Shown: positions 18,060 to 28,326 of the stretch, one piece after another
Numbering within the stretch: position 1 is the stretch's first letter
How the letters are laid out: the number at the start of each line of letters is the position of its first letter
Source of the DNA: Victivallales bacterium
Lineage (GTDB): Bacteria > Verrucomicrobiota > Lentisphaeria > Victivallales > SZUA-371
NCBI GenBank assembly: GCA_016936495.1
Contig: JAFGXT010000329.1
Span: 1-35,536, forward strand
Length of the DNA: 35,536 nt
Direction: 5' to 3'
Program-made: the position numbers and the translations under genes
The notes under the pieces: generated by a model
What the model was told of the DNA's origin: nothing
Databases searched by the model: none
Seen by the model: the letters and a program-made list of their open reading frames with translations, nothing else

Positions 18060-21000
18060 ATGCCGGTAAAAGTCAGTAAACGGTCGAAACTGATATATGT
18101 AAATAAAGAAAAATGTGTCAATTGCTATTCGTGTATCTCCGTTTGCCCGGTGAAATATTGCAATGATTGCAGTGAAACGCATATTCAGCTCAATGCGAAC
18201 ATGTGTATCGGTTGCGGGAGTTGTATCCGGGCTTGTCCGCACGAGGCAAGATATTATAATGACGATTTGGAAAATTTCCTTTACGACCTCAACAGCAATA
18301 AGACCATAGCGGTGGTGGCGCCATCAGCGGCTGCGAATTTCAAGGATGATCTGCTTCGTCTTAACGGCTGGCTGAAAGCCGCCGGCGTCATGGCTTGTTT
18401 CGACGTCAGCTTCGGCGGAGAATTGTGCGCCATGAGCTATGCAAAGTATATCCAGGAGCACAATCCGGGAACTCTTATTGCCCAGCCCTGTCCGGCGATA
18501 GTCGATTATATTCGCGTTTTTAAGCCGGAATTGCTGAAATATCTTGCTCCAATTGACAGTCCGTTAGGACATCTTGTTAAATTCATTCGCAAACATTATC
18601 CGCAATATGGTGATCACCGTATCGCATTCATATCGCCCTGCTTGTCCAAGAAAAGAGAGATTCATGACGCGGGACTGGCGGACTATAATATTACTTTCAA
18701 ATCAATTGACACCTTTTTGAAAATAAACGCCATGAAATTGTCAGAACACCATGCGGTGGAATTTGAAAGCCCTGCGCCCGGTGAAGCAGTGGTCTTGCCC
18801 GAACCTGGCGGACTGTTGCGTGCGATAGAAAAATATCTGCCGGAAATGCGCGGTATGACCAGGACTATCTCCGGATCTGAAAACGTTTATGCGTATTTGG
18901 ACAACCTGGAAAAATCGATTAAGGCGGGCAGGGCGCCCAGGCTCATCGACTGTCTGAGCTGCATTGACGGTTGTTGCTCCGGTCCCGGAGTAATCAAATC
19001 AGGAGACACTCCGGATGAAGTGAAATACTGGTTGGATAAAAGACACGCTGAAGCTTTGCGCCATTATAGTGATGGCAGATCCGGTTCTCTCGACGCAATC
19101 CTGACAGAATATCATGACGCCGAACTATTTCGGTGTGAGCATACCGATATTTCCGGCAATAATCAGCTTAAGACTCCAGACAGGATGGAGAAGGAGCATA
19201 TACTTTACTCCATGAATAAGTTTTCAGAGGAAGATCAGTTTAATTGTTCCTCCTGCGGCTATGGCACTTGCCAGAATATGATCAAAGCCATATTTAACGG
19301 GCTTAACCGACCCGAAAATTGTCATCATTTTCTTATATCGGAAATGAAAAATGCTCGTATGAAAATAAAGGAGGAGGAAGAAACTCTGCGCAAAATCCTC
19401 CTTACGTCAGTTGAGGGCTTTGTTCAGCTTGACCGTAACAGCGTAATAGTACGCACAAATCAGTCAATGGCAAAACTCCTTCATATCACGGTGGATGAAC
19501 TTAATGGCAAAAGTTTGTTTTCGTTTCTTGACGTTAAAAACGCGGACATTGCCATGGAGCAGTTAAAGCTGCGTCATCGGGGGTACAGCAGTTCTTACGA
19601 AATAGAACTTATTCCGCCAGGAGGACAAGCCAGCGTAGTATGCCACTTCAACGCTACGCCACTGTTTGATGAAAACAGGGAATATCAGGGCTCCTTTGCC
19701 ATGGTCAGCGATATAACCGAAAGAAAAAAAGCCGAAGAGGAATTGCGTGAATACCGTACCCACCTTGAGGATTTGATCCGGGAACGAACCAAGGAACTTG
19801 TCGATAACAATCGTATGCTGGAAATGGAAATCAATGCCAGGAAAAAAATTGAAAGCGCCCTGCGTGAAAGCGAGGGTCGCGCAAAAGGTTTGCTTAATAC
19901 CATTCATACCGGCATAATTCTCATTGATTGCCAGAGCGAGATTATTATTGAAATGAATAACATTGCCGCTGAAATGCTTAAAACTAAAGTGACCGAAGTC
20001 ATCGGGAAGCCTTATTTCCGGTTTTTTCAGTGCGCCGGAAGCTCTGGCGGAAAAGTTTCCAACTGCCAGAACCATACCCACGAATGTCGGCTTGTCGACG
20101 TCGAAGGTAATGTAGTCCCGGTATTGAAGACTTCGGTTAAAGTGTCCATGAATGGCAGGAACTGCATGCTGCAGAGCTTTATTGACATCACCCGCCAGAA
20201 AGAAGTCGAAAACGGTCTGCGCAAAGCCAAGGCGGGCGCAGAACACGCCACCCGCAGCAAATCCATGTTCCTTGCCAATATGAGCCATGAAATACGAACC
20301 CCGCTAAACGCCATCATCGGTATGAGCGACTTGCTGTTAAACTCAAAACTGGATAAGCTCCAGCAGGAACATACCTCTATTATTCACGAAGCGGGCAATC
20401 ATCTGCTCTCGGTCATCAACGATATTCTGGACTTTTCCAAAATCGAGGCCGGAAAACTTGAATTTGACAATATCGACTTCCCTTTGCTTAAATGCGTTGA
20501 GGAAGTTGGCGATATCGTTGGAGCTAAGGCTAATGATAAAGGTCTTGAGTTTATCATTGACTTTGACCCGGTTTTGCCTGCGATGCTCAAAGGCGACCCG
20601 ATGCGACTCCGGCAGATCCTGGTGAACCTTTGCAATAACGCTATAAAATTTACTGAAAAGGGACTGGTCAAGGTCAAGGTCAGCACTGAAAGTATGCTGG
20701 ACAGTAAGGTAAATATACGCTTTTCGGTCATCGATTCAGGCATAGGCATACCCGCAGACCGCCTTGATAGACTGTTCAAAAGCTTTTCTCAAATTGATGC
20801 TTCCACCACGAGAGAATATGGCGGCACCGGACTGGGGCTGGCAATATGCAAGCAACTTGTAGAGATGATGGGCGGAGATATCACGGTAGAATCAAAGGTG
20901 GACAGAGGCTCAACATTTTCTTTTCACGCAGTATGGGAATTGGTGAAAATGCATCAGGAACCACATGATGTTTCCGCTGGAGACATTTCCGGTAAAAGAA

Positions 21001-22220
21001 TCATGGTCATTGATGATGTATACGAAAGTTGCGAATACCTCCGCACCAGACTTGAATCTTATGGCTGTTTTGTCAGTTGTTTCACTCAGCCCCTGGAAGC
21101 TCTTGAAGCTCTGCATATGGACGCGGAAAGTGGAGAACCCTTCGATCTGGTTATGATTGATTATCAGATGCCGGTCATGGACGGCATAAGCTTGACCAGA
21201 TATATTAAGGCTGACGCTAAACTCAAGAATATTCCGCTGGCGCTGATGTCCTCTATTCCGGAAGCCAACATAAACAGCATGGAGGAACTTGGCTTTAACG
21301 CATTTATTCTTAAACCGCTGAAACAGTCAAATCTCTACAATACCGTTGTCGAGGCCTTCAGCACTCGCCATGGCGGACGCAACGCCAAGACCGTCGCTCG
21401 GGAATGCAATCTGCTGCTGTCCGAGGCGGATAGCCATAAGGTCAAAATATTGGTGGTCGAGGACAACCCGGTCAACCGTAAAGTGGCGTCCTCCATTCTG
21501 GGACGACTTGGGCTGTCATGCGACCTCGCCACCGATGGACTGAACGCGCTCGATATACTTCGCCATAATCATTACGACATAATCCTTATGGATTGCCAGA
21601 TGCCGAAACTCGACGGCTATGAAACCACCCGTAAAATACGGGGACGGGAAAAGACCTCAAATTCTTCCCCTGCACTGATAATCGCCATGACCGCCAATGC
21701 CCTCAAAGGCGACCGCGAAAAATGTATGAACGCCGGAATGAACGACTATATCAGTAAACCCGTCAACGTGGACAATATGCATAAAACCCTGTTCAAATAT
21801 CTCAAAGACATAATCGGAGAAGATCAAGATTTGAGCACGCCGATGGCGGATGACGCTTCTGCACCGAAAAGCCCACCCGCGCAGCCCGATGCTGACTCCT
21901 CACCGGTGCTCCAGCCCAAAACGCTTGATGCCGTTACCGGTGGCGATGAAATGTTGCGTCAGGAAATAGTCAATCTTTTTTATGAAGCCTGCGACGCCAA
22001 TCTGGAAGAATCCCGCCGGTGCATGGATGCCGATGATTTCGGCCAGCTTCATAAAGAGGCTCATTCCTTGAAAGGCGCGTCGGGAAACATCGGCGCGATC
22101 AAAATGTATAATACCTCTGTGGCACTTATGGCGGCGGCGGATGATAATGACAAAGCCCTGTGTGAAACCCTGTTTTCTCAACTGAAGAATCAGTACGAAG
22201 AAGTAAAAAGTCTATTGTAA
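18060..22220 (+). CDS. [FeFe]-hydrogenase-like (HydS-type) hybrid sensor histidine kinase: 2x4Fe4S - Fe_hyd_lg_C - FeS - PAS - PAS - HisKA - HATPase - REC - REC - HPt
   Basis: 1386 aa; [16 protein letters not shown] and [15 protein letters not shown] ferredoxin motifs; H-cluster loop equivalents [43 protein letters not shown] FeS motif; [17 protein letters not shown] (HisKA); [19 protein letters not shown] (HATPase); [19 protein letters not shown] (REC1); [24 protein letters not shown] (REC2); [14 protein letters not shown] (HPt). Confidence 0.93.
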   Translation: MPVKVSKRSKLIYVNKEKCVNCYSCISVCPVKYCNDCSETHIQLNANMCIGCGSCIRACPHEARYYNDDLENFLYDLNSNKTIAVVAPSAAANFKDDLLRLNGWLKAAGVMACFDVSFGGELCAMSYAKYIQEHNPGTLIAQPCPAIVDYIRVFKPELLKYLAPIDSPLGHLVKFIRKHYPQYGDHRIAFISPCLSKKREIHDAGLADYNITFKSIDTFLKINAMKLSEHHAVEFESPAPGEAVVLPEPGGLLRAIEKYLPEMRGMTRTISGSENVYAYLDNLEKSIKAGRAPRLIDCLSCIDGCCSGPGVIKSGDTPDEVKYWLDKRHAEALRHYSDGRSGSLDAILTEYHDAELFRCEHTDISGNNQLKTPDRMEKEHILYSMNKFSEEDQFNCSSCGYGTCQNMIKAIFNGLNRPENCHHFLISEMKNARMKIKEEEETLRKILLTSVEGFVQLDRNSVIVRTNQSMAKLLHITVDELNGKSLFSFLDVKNADIAMEQLKLRHRGYSSSYEIELIPPGGQASVVCHFNATPLFDENREYQGSFAMVSDITERKKAEEELREYRTHLEDLIRERTKELVDNNRMLEMEINARKKIESALRESEGRAKGLLNTIHTGIILIDCQSEIIIEMNNIAAEMLKTKVTEVIGKPYFRFFQCAGSSGGKVSNCQNHTHECRLVDVEGNVVPVLKTSVKVSMNGRNCMLQSFIDITRQKEVENGLRKAKAGAEHATRSKSMFLANMSHEIRTPLNAIIGMSDLLLNSKLDKLQQEHTSIIHEAGNHLLSVINDILDFSKIEAGKLEFDNIDFPLLKCVEEVGDIVGAKANDKGLEFIIDFDPVLPAMLKGDPMRLRQILVNLCNNAIKFTEKGLVKVKVSTESMLDSKVNIRFSVIDSGIGIPADRLDRLFKSFSQIDASTTREYGGTGLGLAICKQLVEMMGGDITVESKVDRGSTFSFHAVWELVKMHQEPHDVSAGDISGKRIMVIDDVYESCEYLRTRLESYGCFVSCFTQPLEALEALHMDAESGEPFDLVMIDYQMPVMDGISLTRYIKADAKLKNIPLALMSSIPEANINSMEELGFNAFILKPLKQSNLYNTVVEAFSTRHGGRNAKTVARECNLLLSEADSHKVKILVVEDNPVNRKVASSILGRLGLSCDLATDGLNALDILRHNHYDIILMDCQMPKLDGYETTRKIRGREKTSNSSPALIIAMTANALKGDREKCMNAGMNDYISKPVNVDNMHKTLFKYLKDIIGEDQDLSTPMADDASAPKSPPAQPDADSSPVLQPKTLDAVTGGDEMLRQEIVNLFYEACDANLEESRRCMDADDFGQLHKEAHSLKGASGNIGAIKMYNTSVALMAAADDNDKALCETLFSQLKNQYEEVKSLL

Positions 22221-22374
22221 ACAGCGATTGCATGTTCGTTATTCTCTGCATTGAGTCGCAGGTATATTTTTTCAGGCATAGCATTGAAATTTTTTTACCA
22301 CGAAGAAACGAAGAACGCGAAGAAAAATTAATGATTGTTTGGTGTAAAATCTTGTGGCATTTACATTTTTATAC

Positions 22375-22403
22375 TTGCACATGGCGAGCTCATGGCATAT
22401 TAT
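22375..22403 (+). promoter_or_regulatory. Putative sigma70-type promoter of the Ser/Thr kinase gene
   Basis: TTGCAC (22375-22380), 17-nt spacer, TATTAT (22398-22403). Confidence 0.55.
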
Positions 22404-22444
22404 ATAAAATAGTGGAGTGAGTAACCCGGAGGAGTTTTATTCCC

Positions 22445-24190
22445 ATGAGCGATAATCTTACGTTCAGATGTCCCGGCTGCGAGGCGGAATTTGAGGCGGA
22501 TCTGAGCCTGATCGGAGCGGAATCGGAATGTCCCGATTGCGGTATGCATTTTATCATACCGATACCCGAAACCCGTGAAAATATGGAAATCGGTGGTTTT
22601 GTTTTAAAACGCAGACTGGGGCAGGGCGGGATGGGAGAAGTCTGGCTCGCCACACAGACCGCGATGAATCGCGACGTTGCCATAAAAATACTCTCTCCAA
22701 CTCTGATAAAAGACAAAAGCTTTATAGATCGCTTTATGCATGAAGTGAAAATAGCCGGACAGCTCAGCCATAGTAATATAGTATCCGCTTTTGACGCCGG
22801 GCATATTCAAGGACTGTATTATATGGTCATGCAGTATTGCGACGGCGTGGAACTCAGCGATCGGCTTAAAATCGACAAAGTCATACCGGAAGCCGAAGCG
22901 CTGAAAATCGCCAGGGATATTGCATGCGCTCTTCAATACGCCTGGAATAATCGCAAAGTCCTGCATCGCGACGTAAAACCCTCAAACATTATGCTCGACG
23001 GCGAAGGCAATGCGTTACTTATGGATATGGGGATTTCCAAGTGTGCCGATGAAGACACTTCCATGACCATGGAGGGAACTATGGTAGGAACCCCTTACTA
23101 TATAAGCCCGGAACAGGCGAAAGGCAGACGCGATGTGGATTGCCGTTCGGATATATATTCGCTGGGAGCGACGTTGTATCACATGCTCACTGGACAGGTT
23201 CCTTTTGACGGCGACAATTCCATGGAAGTCGCCACCAAACAAGTAACTGAAAAACTTATCGAGCCGATATGTGTAAACCCGGCGATATCCAGTCCCGCCA
23301 ATACTTTGGTAGTAAAAATGATGGCTAAGCTTCCCGATGAACGGCAGGCCTCCTGGAAAAATGTTATTTCCGATATTGATCTGGTATTGGCAGGCAAGCA
23401 CCCAACCCGGGGGCCGGGCTTGCAGGAGAAAGACCTCAGCATCAGCCCTTCGCCCGGATCGCTTAAAATAAATCTGCCGGGAGCGGCAAAAGAACAAAGT
23501 AGCAAATCCGCTCCTCAAATACGTATAGGCGTGAATGCCGGCAAGCCCGTCGGCGGTACGGAAGCGCCCGCGACGGATTACAGACCTATTGCTCCGCCGG
23601 ATAGCAAGGAACGGAAAAGCTCTCTTAAAATAAAAGGAGCATCATCCACGACTACACCGTCAGTTTCAGAACCGGAGGTAACGAAGAAGGCATCCGCTTC
23701 TGAACCGCAGCGCACGGAACAGCTGGCGGCCGTAACCCCGGAACCTGCCCCTAAAACGCCACAGCTCGCGTTTAAGTCTACTACCACGCCAGCAGCAGCA
23801 GCAGAAGAAGAACACTATCCACGGAAACCTGTAAAAAAACGTGGTTTTGCGTTCCCATGGTCAATGCTTGTTAATGCGCTTGTGGCGATTATGCTTGTTG
23901 CGACATTGTTCACCGTTTTTAGGTTGGCAATGAACATAAAAAACAAACTGAAAGTCAATATTTCGCAGAAAGATTCCGGCGACATTAACCGCGCCATGGT
24001 AAAGCTCTACTTTCAGGCGGAACAGCTTGCGGATAAAGACCCTCAGGCGGCGGCGGAACTACTCACCGGATACGAGGGTGAATTTGCCAAACAAACTGCT
24101 TCACGTCGTGAATTCGAGGCAAAGCGTCTGTTGAAAAAATTCACCGCCAAGCCCGAAGCTCCCACCACTCCAAATGAACCCAAAAACTGA
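22445..24190 (+). CDS. Zinc-ribbon Ser/Thr protein kinase with C-terminal TM segment (Hanks/PknB-type)
   Basis: 581 aa; N-terminal CPGCEAEFEADLSLIGAESECPDCG; kinase motifs RRLGQGGMGEVWLA, HRDVKPSNIMLDGEG, DMGISK, GTPYYISPEQAKG; TM WSMLVNALVAIMLVATLFTVFRLA. Confidence 0.95.
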   Translation: MSDNLTFRCPGCEAEFEADLSLIGAESECPDCGMHFIIPIPETRENMEIGGFVLKRRLGQGGMGEVWLATQTAMNRDVAIKILSPTLIKDKSFIDRFMHEVKIAGQLSHSNIVSAFDAGHIQGLYYMVMQYCDGVELSDRLKIDKVIPEAEALKIARDIACALQYAWNNRKVLHRDVKPSNIMLDGEGNALLMDMGISKCADEDTSMTMEGTMVGTPYYISPEQAKGRRDVDCRSDIYSLGATLYHMLTGQVPFDGDNSMEVATKQVTEKLIEPICVNPAISSPANTLVVKMMAKLPDERQASWKNVISDIDLVLAGKHPTRGPGLQEKDLSISPSPGSLKINLPGAAKEQSSKSAPQIRIGVNAGKPVGGTEAPATDYRPIAPPDSKERKSSLKIKGASSTTTPSVSEPEVTKKASASEPQRTEQLAAVTPEPAPKTPQLAFKSTTTPAAAAEEEHYPRKPVKKRGFAFPWSMLVNALVAIMLVATLFTVFRLAMNIKNKLKVNISQKDSGDINRAMVKLYFQAEQLADKDPQAAAELLTGYEGEFAKQTASRREFEAKRLLKKFTAKPEAPTTPNEPKN

Positions 24191-24199
24191 AAGTTTAAG

Positions 24200-26290
24200 T
24201 TAGAATATTGCGGATGAGGCTCCAGCAAGCCGTTCCATATCCTGTTCAGATATAGGCTGAAAACCATGTGGTTCCATGCTGAAGCTTGCACGTCCGCCAG
24301 AGAGTTGCGGTAGAGATTTACTGAATCCGAACATTTCCGCCAGGGGTACTTCGCAACTTAAGCGTTTGCCTGAGGGAATATTGCCGATATGGTGGATGAC
24401 GGCGCGGCGCGCCTGAAGATAACCGCTGATTTCCCCGATGCACTCTTCCGGCGCGCTGATTTCCAGCTTCATCAGTGGTTCAAGCAGTATTGTGCCATGG
24501 CTGACGGCGCGACTTACCGCGTCGAGTACTGCTCCGGCGACGGCGGCGTCAGTAGTTCTATCCTGAGTCCCCCGCAGATCTTTTAGAACGGCGCGCACGT
24601 AAGTCAGGGAATAACCTTTGACGCCTCCGGTTCTGACGCCCGCCTCCAGCGCGGTTTCGGCACTATGTATCCACGAGCTCGGAATGTTTTTTGACTTTAT
24701 CAGATTTTCAACCTTATGTCCGCAATCGAGCTTTTCGACAAAGAAATCAACATCGACTTCACAATACAATTCTTTGTCGCCGATCAGCCGGTCAAAAATT
24801 CCGGTTGTCGAACAGGATTCCGGCAAAGTCTCACGGAATGTCACTCGGGGCTGACCGCATCTCGATTCAATATGAAATTCGTCTTTGATGCGTTTGAAAT
24901 TGATTTCCAGGTGGAGCTCGCCCATGCCAGACAACAGCATCTGCCCGGTGCTTTCATGACGATCCAGAAATAAAGTCGGGTCTTCGCGGCATAAGAGTTC
25001 CAGCGTATGCTTCAACTTGTCTTTGTCGGCGGTCGAGCGGGGTTCTATCGCCATGGATATGACCGGCTCGGGAAAACTTATTTTTTCCAGCAGCATCGGC
25101 TTATTCACGCAGCAGAGCGTATCCCCGGTAATAAGGTCAAAAGTTCCCATGACGCCGATGATATCTCCGGCTTCGGCTATTTCCCGCGCTTCCACGTTAC
25201 GGGCGTAAAGACGCAGCATTCGTTTGATTTTTATCTTCTCACGCGTTCGCGGATTTACCACCACGTCATTCAGTTTCAAAATCCCGTTGTAAATACGCAT
25301 ATAATACAGGTCGGCGTTAGTACCGGCGACGACTTTGAACACTAGTGCGTAGAAATTATCATCTCCGGCATCAAGCACACTTTCTTCTCCGCTTTTGGGG
25401 TCGCAAAACGTTACTTGCGGACAATCGTCCGGGGCAGGCAGATAGTCCGCTACCGCGTCAAGCAAAGGTTGAATGCCGATATTCTTCTTAGCCGAACCAC
25501 ATAGCACCGGACAGATTATATTAGCCAGTACCTGTTGCCGCAACTCCTGCCGGATAAGCGTCGCGGGCACTTCCAGTCCCTCAATATACAGTTCCGCCAG
25601 CTCGCCGGAATTATTCGCCAGTGCCGCGATCATATCATCACGGGCTAGTTCGGCGGCGTCAGTCAGTTCGGCAGGAATATCTTTCCTTATCAGTTCCGCG
25701 CCTTCTTCTCCGGTAAAAAACACCGCCTGCATATTGATAAGGTCGATTACGCCATTCAATTCGGATTCAATTCCTATAGGAATTTGCAGGGCAACGGGAG
25801 TTATGGCGGGAAATTTTTCTTTTATTTCACTGACTGTATTTTCAAAGGACGCGCCGAGACGGTCAAGTTTATTGATAAAAGCTATGCGCGGTAATTTATA
25901 ATGATCGGACTGACGCCAGACTTTCTCACTCTGCGCTTCGACGCCTTCCACGCCGCTGAAAATCACCACCGCGCCGTCGATCACCCGCAACGCTCTTTCG
26001 ACTTCGGCGGTGAAATCAATATGTCCGGGAGTGTCGATAAGGTGAATAAGGCTTTTGCCGTTGACGGTTGTCCATTCAAAGGAGGCAGCCGCCGCACTGA
26101 TGGTTATACCACGACTGCGCTCTTCGTCAAGAAAGTCCATGACCGTATTGCCGCCGTCAACGTCCCCGATACGGTGGGTCTTGCCCGAATAAAATAAGAA
26201 ACGCTCAGTAACGGTGGTTTTTCCCGCGTCGATATGAGCGATAATACCAATGTTTCTGATACAGGTGGACGCAGGCGCACGGTAAGTCAT
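24200..26290 (-). CDS. Elongation factor G-like translational GTPase
   Basis: 696 aa; IGIIAHIDAGKTTVTERFLFYSG, DFLDEERSRGITI, HLIDTPGHIDFTAEVERALRVIDGAVV, FINKLDRLG, GMGELHLEI. Confidence 0.93.
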   Translation of the reverse strand: MTYRAPASTCIRNIGIIAHIDAGKTTVTERFLFYSGKTHRIGDVDGGNTVMDFLDEERSRGITISAAAASFEWTTVNGKSLIHLIDTPGHIDFTAEVERALRVIDGAVVIFSGVEGVEAQSEKVWRQSDHYKLPRIAFINKLDRLGASFENTVSEIKEKFPAITPVALQIPIGIESELNGVIDLINMQAVFFTGEEGAELIRKDIPAELTDAAELARDDMIAALANNSGELAELYIEGLEVPATLIRQELRQQVLANIICPVLCGSAKKNIGIQPLLDAVADYLPAPDDCPQVTFCDPKSGEESVLDAGDDNFYALVFKVVAGTNADLYYMRIYNGILKLNDVVVNPRTREKIKIKRMLRLYARNVEAREIAEAGDIIGVMGTFDLITGDTLCCVNKPMLLEKISFPEPVISMAIEPRSTADKDKLKHTLELLCREDPTLFLDRHESTGQMLLSGMGELHLEINFKRIKDEFHIESRCGQPRVTFRETLPESCSTTGIFDRLIGDKELYCEVDVDFFVEKLDCGHKVENLIKSKNIPSSWIHSAETALEAGVRTGGVKGYSLTYVRAVLKDLRGTQDRTTDAAVAGAVLDAVSRAVSHGTILLEPLMKLEISAPEECIGEISGYLQARRAVIHHIGNIPSGKRLSCEVPLAEMFGFSKSLPQLSGGRASFSMEPHGFQPISEQDMERLAGASSAIF

Positions 26291-26393
26291 ATCGCCTCCT
26301 TTGCATAGATTCTACCAAGCTCATGCGAAATATGGTTCATTGCCGCCGAAGCGTCAGATAATTTTTGCCAAGCGTAAGAAAGTCAGGCTGAGA

Positions 26394-26825
26394 CTATTTT
26401 TTGCCCCAGACTTTCCACCATTTTTTATCGCTTTTGCCGCTTTCTTCAACTTGTTCTTCGCCTTCCTCGGCGCCGGATTCAGCTTTGAATGCGAACTCTC
26501 CAGATTCAAAGGCTTTACGTAAATTGGTCTTGTCAATCTGCTGATCCACTACACCAAGCTGATAACTGTCCTGAACCGTGGGAACCATGCCGATACTGGT
26601 ACGGCTCATTTTTACTGTGTTGGTACTTTCAGGCTGTTCTCCGCCAGGCGCCGCGACTTCTTCGTCAAGTTCTTCCGCCGTGTTCTGTTCAACCGACTGT
26701 TCAAGCGCCACCACTTCAAAAGCAGTCCCGCATTCAGTACATTCTACCATCTCCCCGATCATTTCTTCGGGAACCTCAAATAATGTCTCACAGTTTGGAC
26801 AGGAAATATTGATTGTATCAGCCAT
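26394..26825 (-). CDS. Small zinc-ribbon protein
   Basis: Frame 26394..26837; likely start MADTINISCPNCETLFEVPEEMIGEMVECTECGTAFEV (two CxxC knuckles), acidic/low-complexity middle, basic Trp-rich C-terminus (KKWWKVWGKK). Confidence 0.75.
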   Translation of the reverse strand: MADTINISCPNCETLFEVPEEMIGEMVECTECGTAFEVVALEQSVEQNTAEELDEEVAAPGGEQPESTNTVKMSRTSIGMVPTVQDSYQLGVVDQQIDKTNLRKAFESGEFAFKAESGAEEGEEQVEESGKSDKKWWKVWGKK

Positions 26826-27029
26826 AAAAAACCTCAATTATGGAATGCTTTCAAACTTTTTATCTAAGATAACATTTTAATTCGTCTTAAGCAAATAATA
26901 TTTAAGCTTTGAAACGTTTTTTTTTAACTTTTTGTGTTTTTTTACTGGCATCTGCACATTGCGGACTGGAATTTATGTTATATTAGAACTTTATTAAGAT
27001 AAAATCAAGCTCTAACTATAATATAACAT

Positions 27030-27701
27030 ATGAGTCAAATGTTGAATATATATTTTGCCGGAGAACTTTTCGATCATAAACATCTTTCTGGAAACATGCT
27101 GCTTGCGGAGTACATTGAACATGCCGGGGCAGGCAGGTACAATGTGATTCTGCCACAAACCGTCGAACATGCCGAAAATCGCTTCGTCGACATAAGAAAT
27201 AAAGACCTTGAAATGCTGTTTTCATGCGATGTGGCATTGTTTAATTTTGACGGTTGCGATTTGGATTCAGGAACCGTGGCTGAATTTATTTACGCCAAGA
27301 TGCTGGATATTCCCTCCGTACTCATCAGAACCGACGTTAGAATAGCCGGAGACCAGGGTGAGCATGGCGACCCATGGAACCTGATGTGTTCCGGTTACCC
27401 GCGCACCGAAAGGCTGCACTTTAACGCCATGGCTGAATTTCATAAAAATCGTCGTTCAAAAACCTCTGATTGTACCGCCAGAAGCATAATTGCTGGGGTA
27501 TACTCCTTTTTTGCGGAGGAAATAATTGCCAGTCTTGACCGGGTCGTCGCCATGCCTGGACAATTCAACGGTGATTTAAGCATGGCGGCACAGATATATA
27601 ACTGGGCGGCAAAGTGTTCCGGTTCCGGTTTAGATAAGCTTTTAACCCCGGAGAAGATCGACCGGATCATCCGCGCAAAATCCGCCCGGAACCTGATCTG
27701 A
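27030..27701 (+). CDS. Nucleoside 2-deoxyribosyltransferase-family protein
   Basis: 223 aa; MLNIYFAGELFDHKHLSGNMLLAEYIE, CDVALFNFDGCDLDSGTVAEFIYAKMLDIPSVLIRTD. Confidence 0.8.
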   Translation: MSQMLNIYFAGELFDHKHLSGNMLLAEYIEHAGAGRYNVILPQTVEHAENRFVDIRNKDLEMLFSCDVALFNFDGCDLDSGTVAEFIYAKMLDIPSVLIRTDVRIAGDQGEHGDPWNLMCSGYPRTERLHFNAMAEFHKNRRSKTSDCTARSIIAGVYSFFAEEIIASLDRVVAMPGQFNGDLSMAAQIYNWAAKCSGSGLDKLLTPEKIDRIIRAKSARNLI

Positions 27702-27707
27702 ATCGCC

Positions 27708-27947
27708 TTATACCGCAAGGAATATCATCCCACCAAGCAACAAGAACAGCCCTGTCGCTTCCGACATGGAGCAGCTTTCTTTGCGAAAAACCAAGCAGTA
27801 ACCGAAAAATAAAACAATACAGCAACCGACGGCAAGCGGGAATTCGTCTTTACTGTCTTTAAAAAGATTAGTCATGACGGTGGTAAAGCTGCCAGTTATC
27901 TCCAGATCATGACCATTCGGGAAAATAAAGTAAATCTGGAATAACAC
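27708..27947 (-). CDS. Small hydrophobic protein (tentative)
   Basis: 79 aa frame with two predicted hydrophobic segments (LAVGCCIVLFFGYCLVF; ATGLFLLLGGMIFLAV); start codon uncertain. Confidence 0.35.
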   Translation of the reverse strand: MLFQIYFIFPNGHDLEITGSFTTVMTNLFKDSKDEFPLAVGCCIVLFFGYCLVFRKESCSMSEATGLFLLLGGMIFLAV

Positions 27948-27978
27948 ACACAGAGATTAGATGAGACAAATACAAGAT

Positions 27979-28326
27979 TTATTTCCCATTCCCTTTATAT
28001 GTCTTGCCGGAGTGGAGATTTATGAATGCTGACGATTGAACAAGTTCGTATTTTTGCTCAATGATATTTTTGAAAGCGTCAGAGCATGAGTGCCAGTCAA
28101 TAACGTCAATGCGAAACGGGAGTTCGCACATCTGGAAAGCTTCACGTAATTTTCCCAGAACCCGAATAGAAAGCTTCTCTTTTCCAATGACGGCCAGATC
28201 AAGATCAGAATAAAGTTTTGTATTTCCGTTAACGCGCGAGCCAAACGCCAGCACCTCACATTCAGGAACAAACCCGGCAAGAATATCATTTATGATTTTT
28301 AATTCCCGGTCACTGACGTCAATCAT
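27979..28326 (-). CDS. MNT-family nucleotidyltransferase (MntA-like antitoxin)
   Basis: Frame 27979..28413; likely start at 28326 (MIDVSDRELKIINDILAG). GSRVNGNTKLYSDLDLAVIG matches GSxxxGxxxxxSDxDL. Confidence 0.88.
   Translation of the reverse strand: MIDVSDRELKIINDILAGFVPECEVLAFGSRVNGNTKLYSDLDLAVIGKEKLSIRVLGKLREAFQMCELPFRIDVIDWHSCSDAFKNIIEQKYELVQSSAFINLHSGKTYKGNGK

Noticed and set aside
19563-20288. 241-aa minus-strand ORF antisense to the hydrogenase-like kinase
   Set aside because: The opposite strand encodes clear PAS/kinase domains; the antisense frame has no recognisable domain and no supporting start context.
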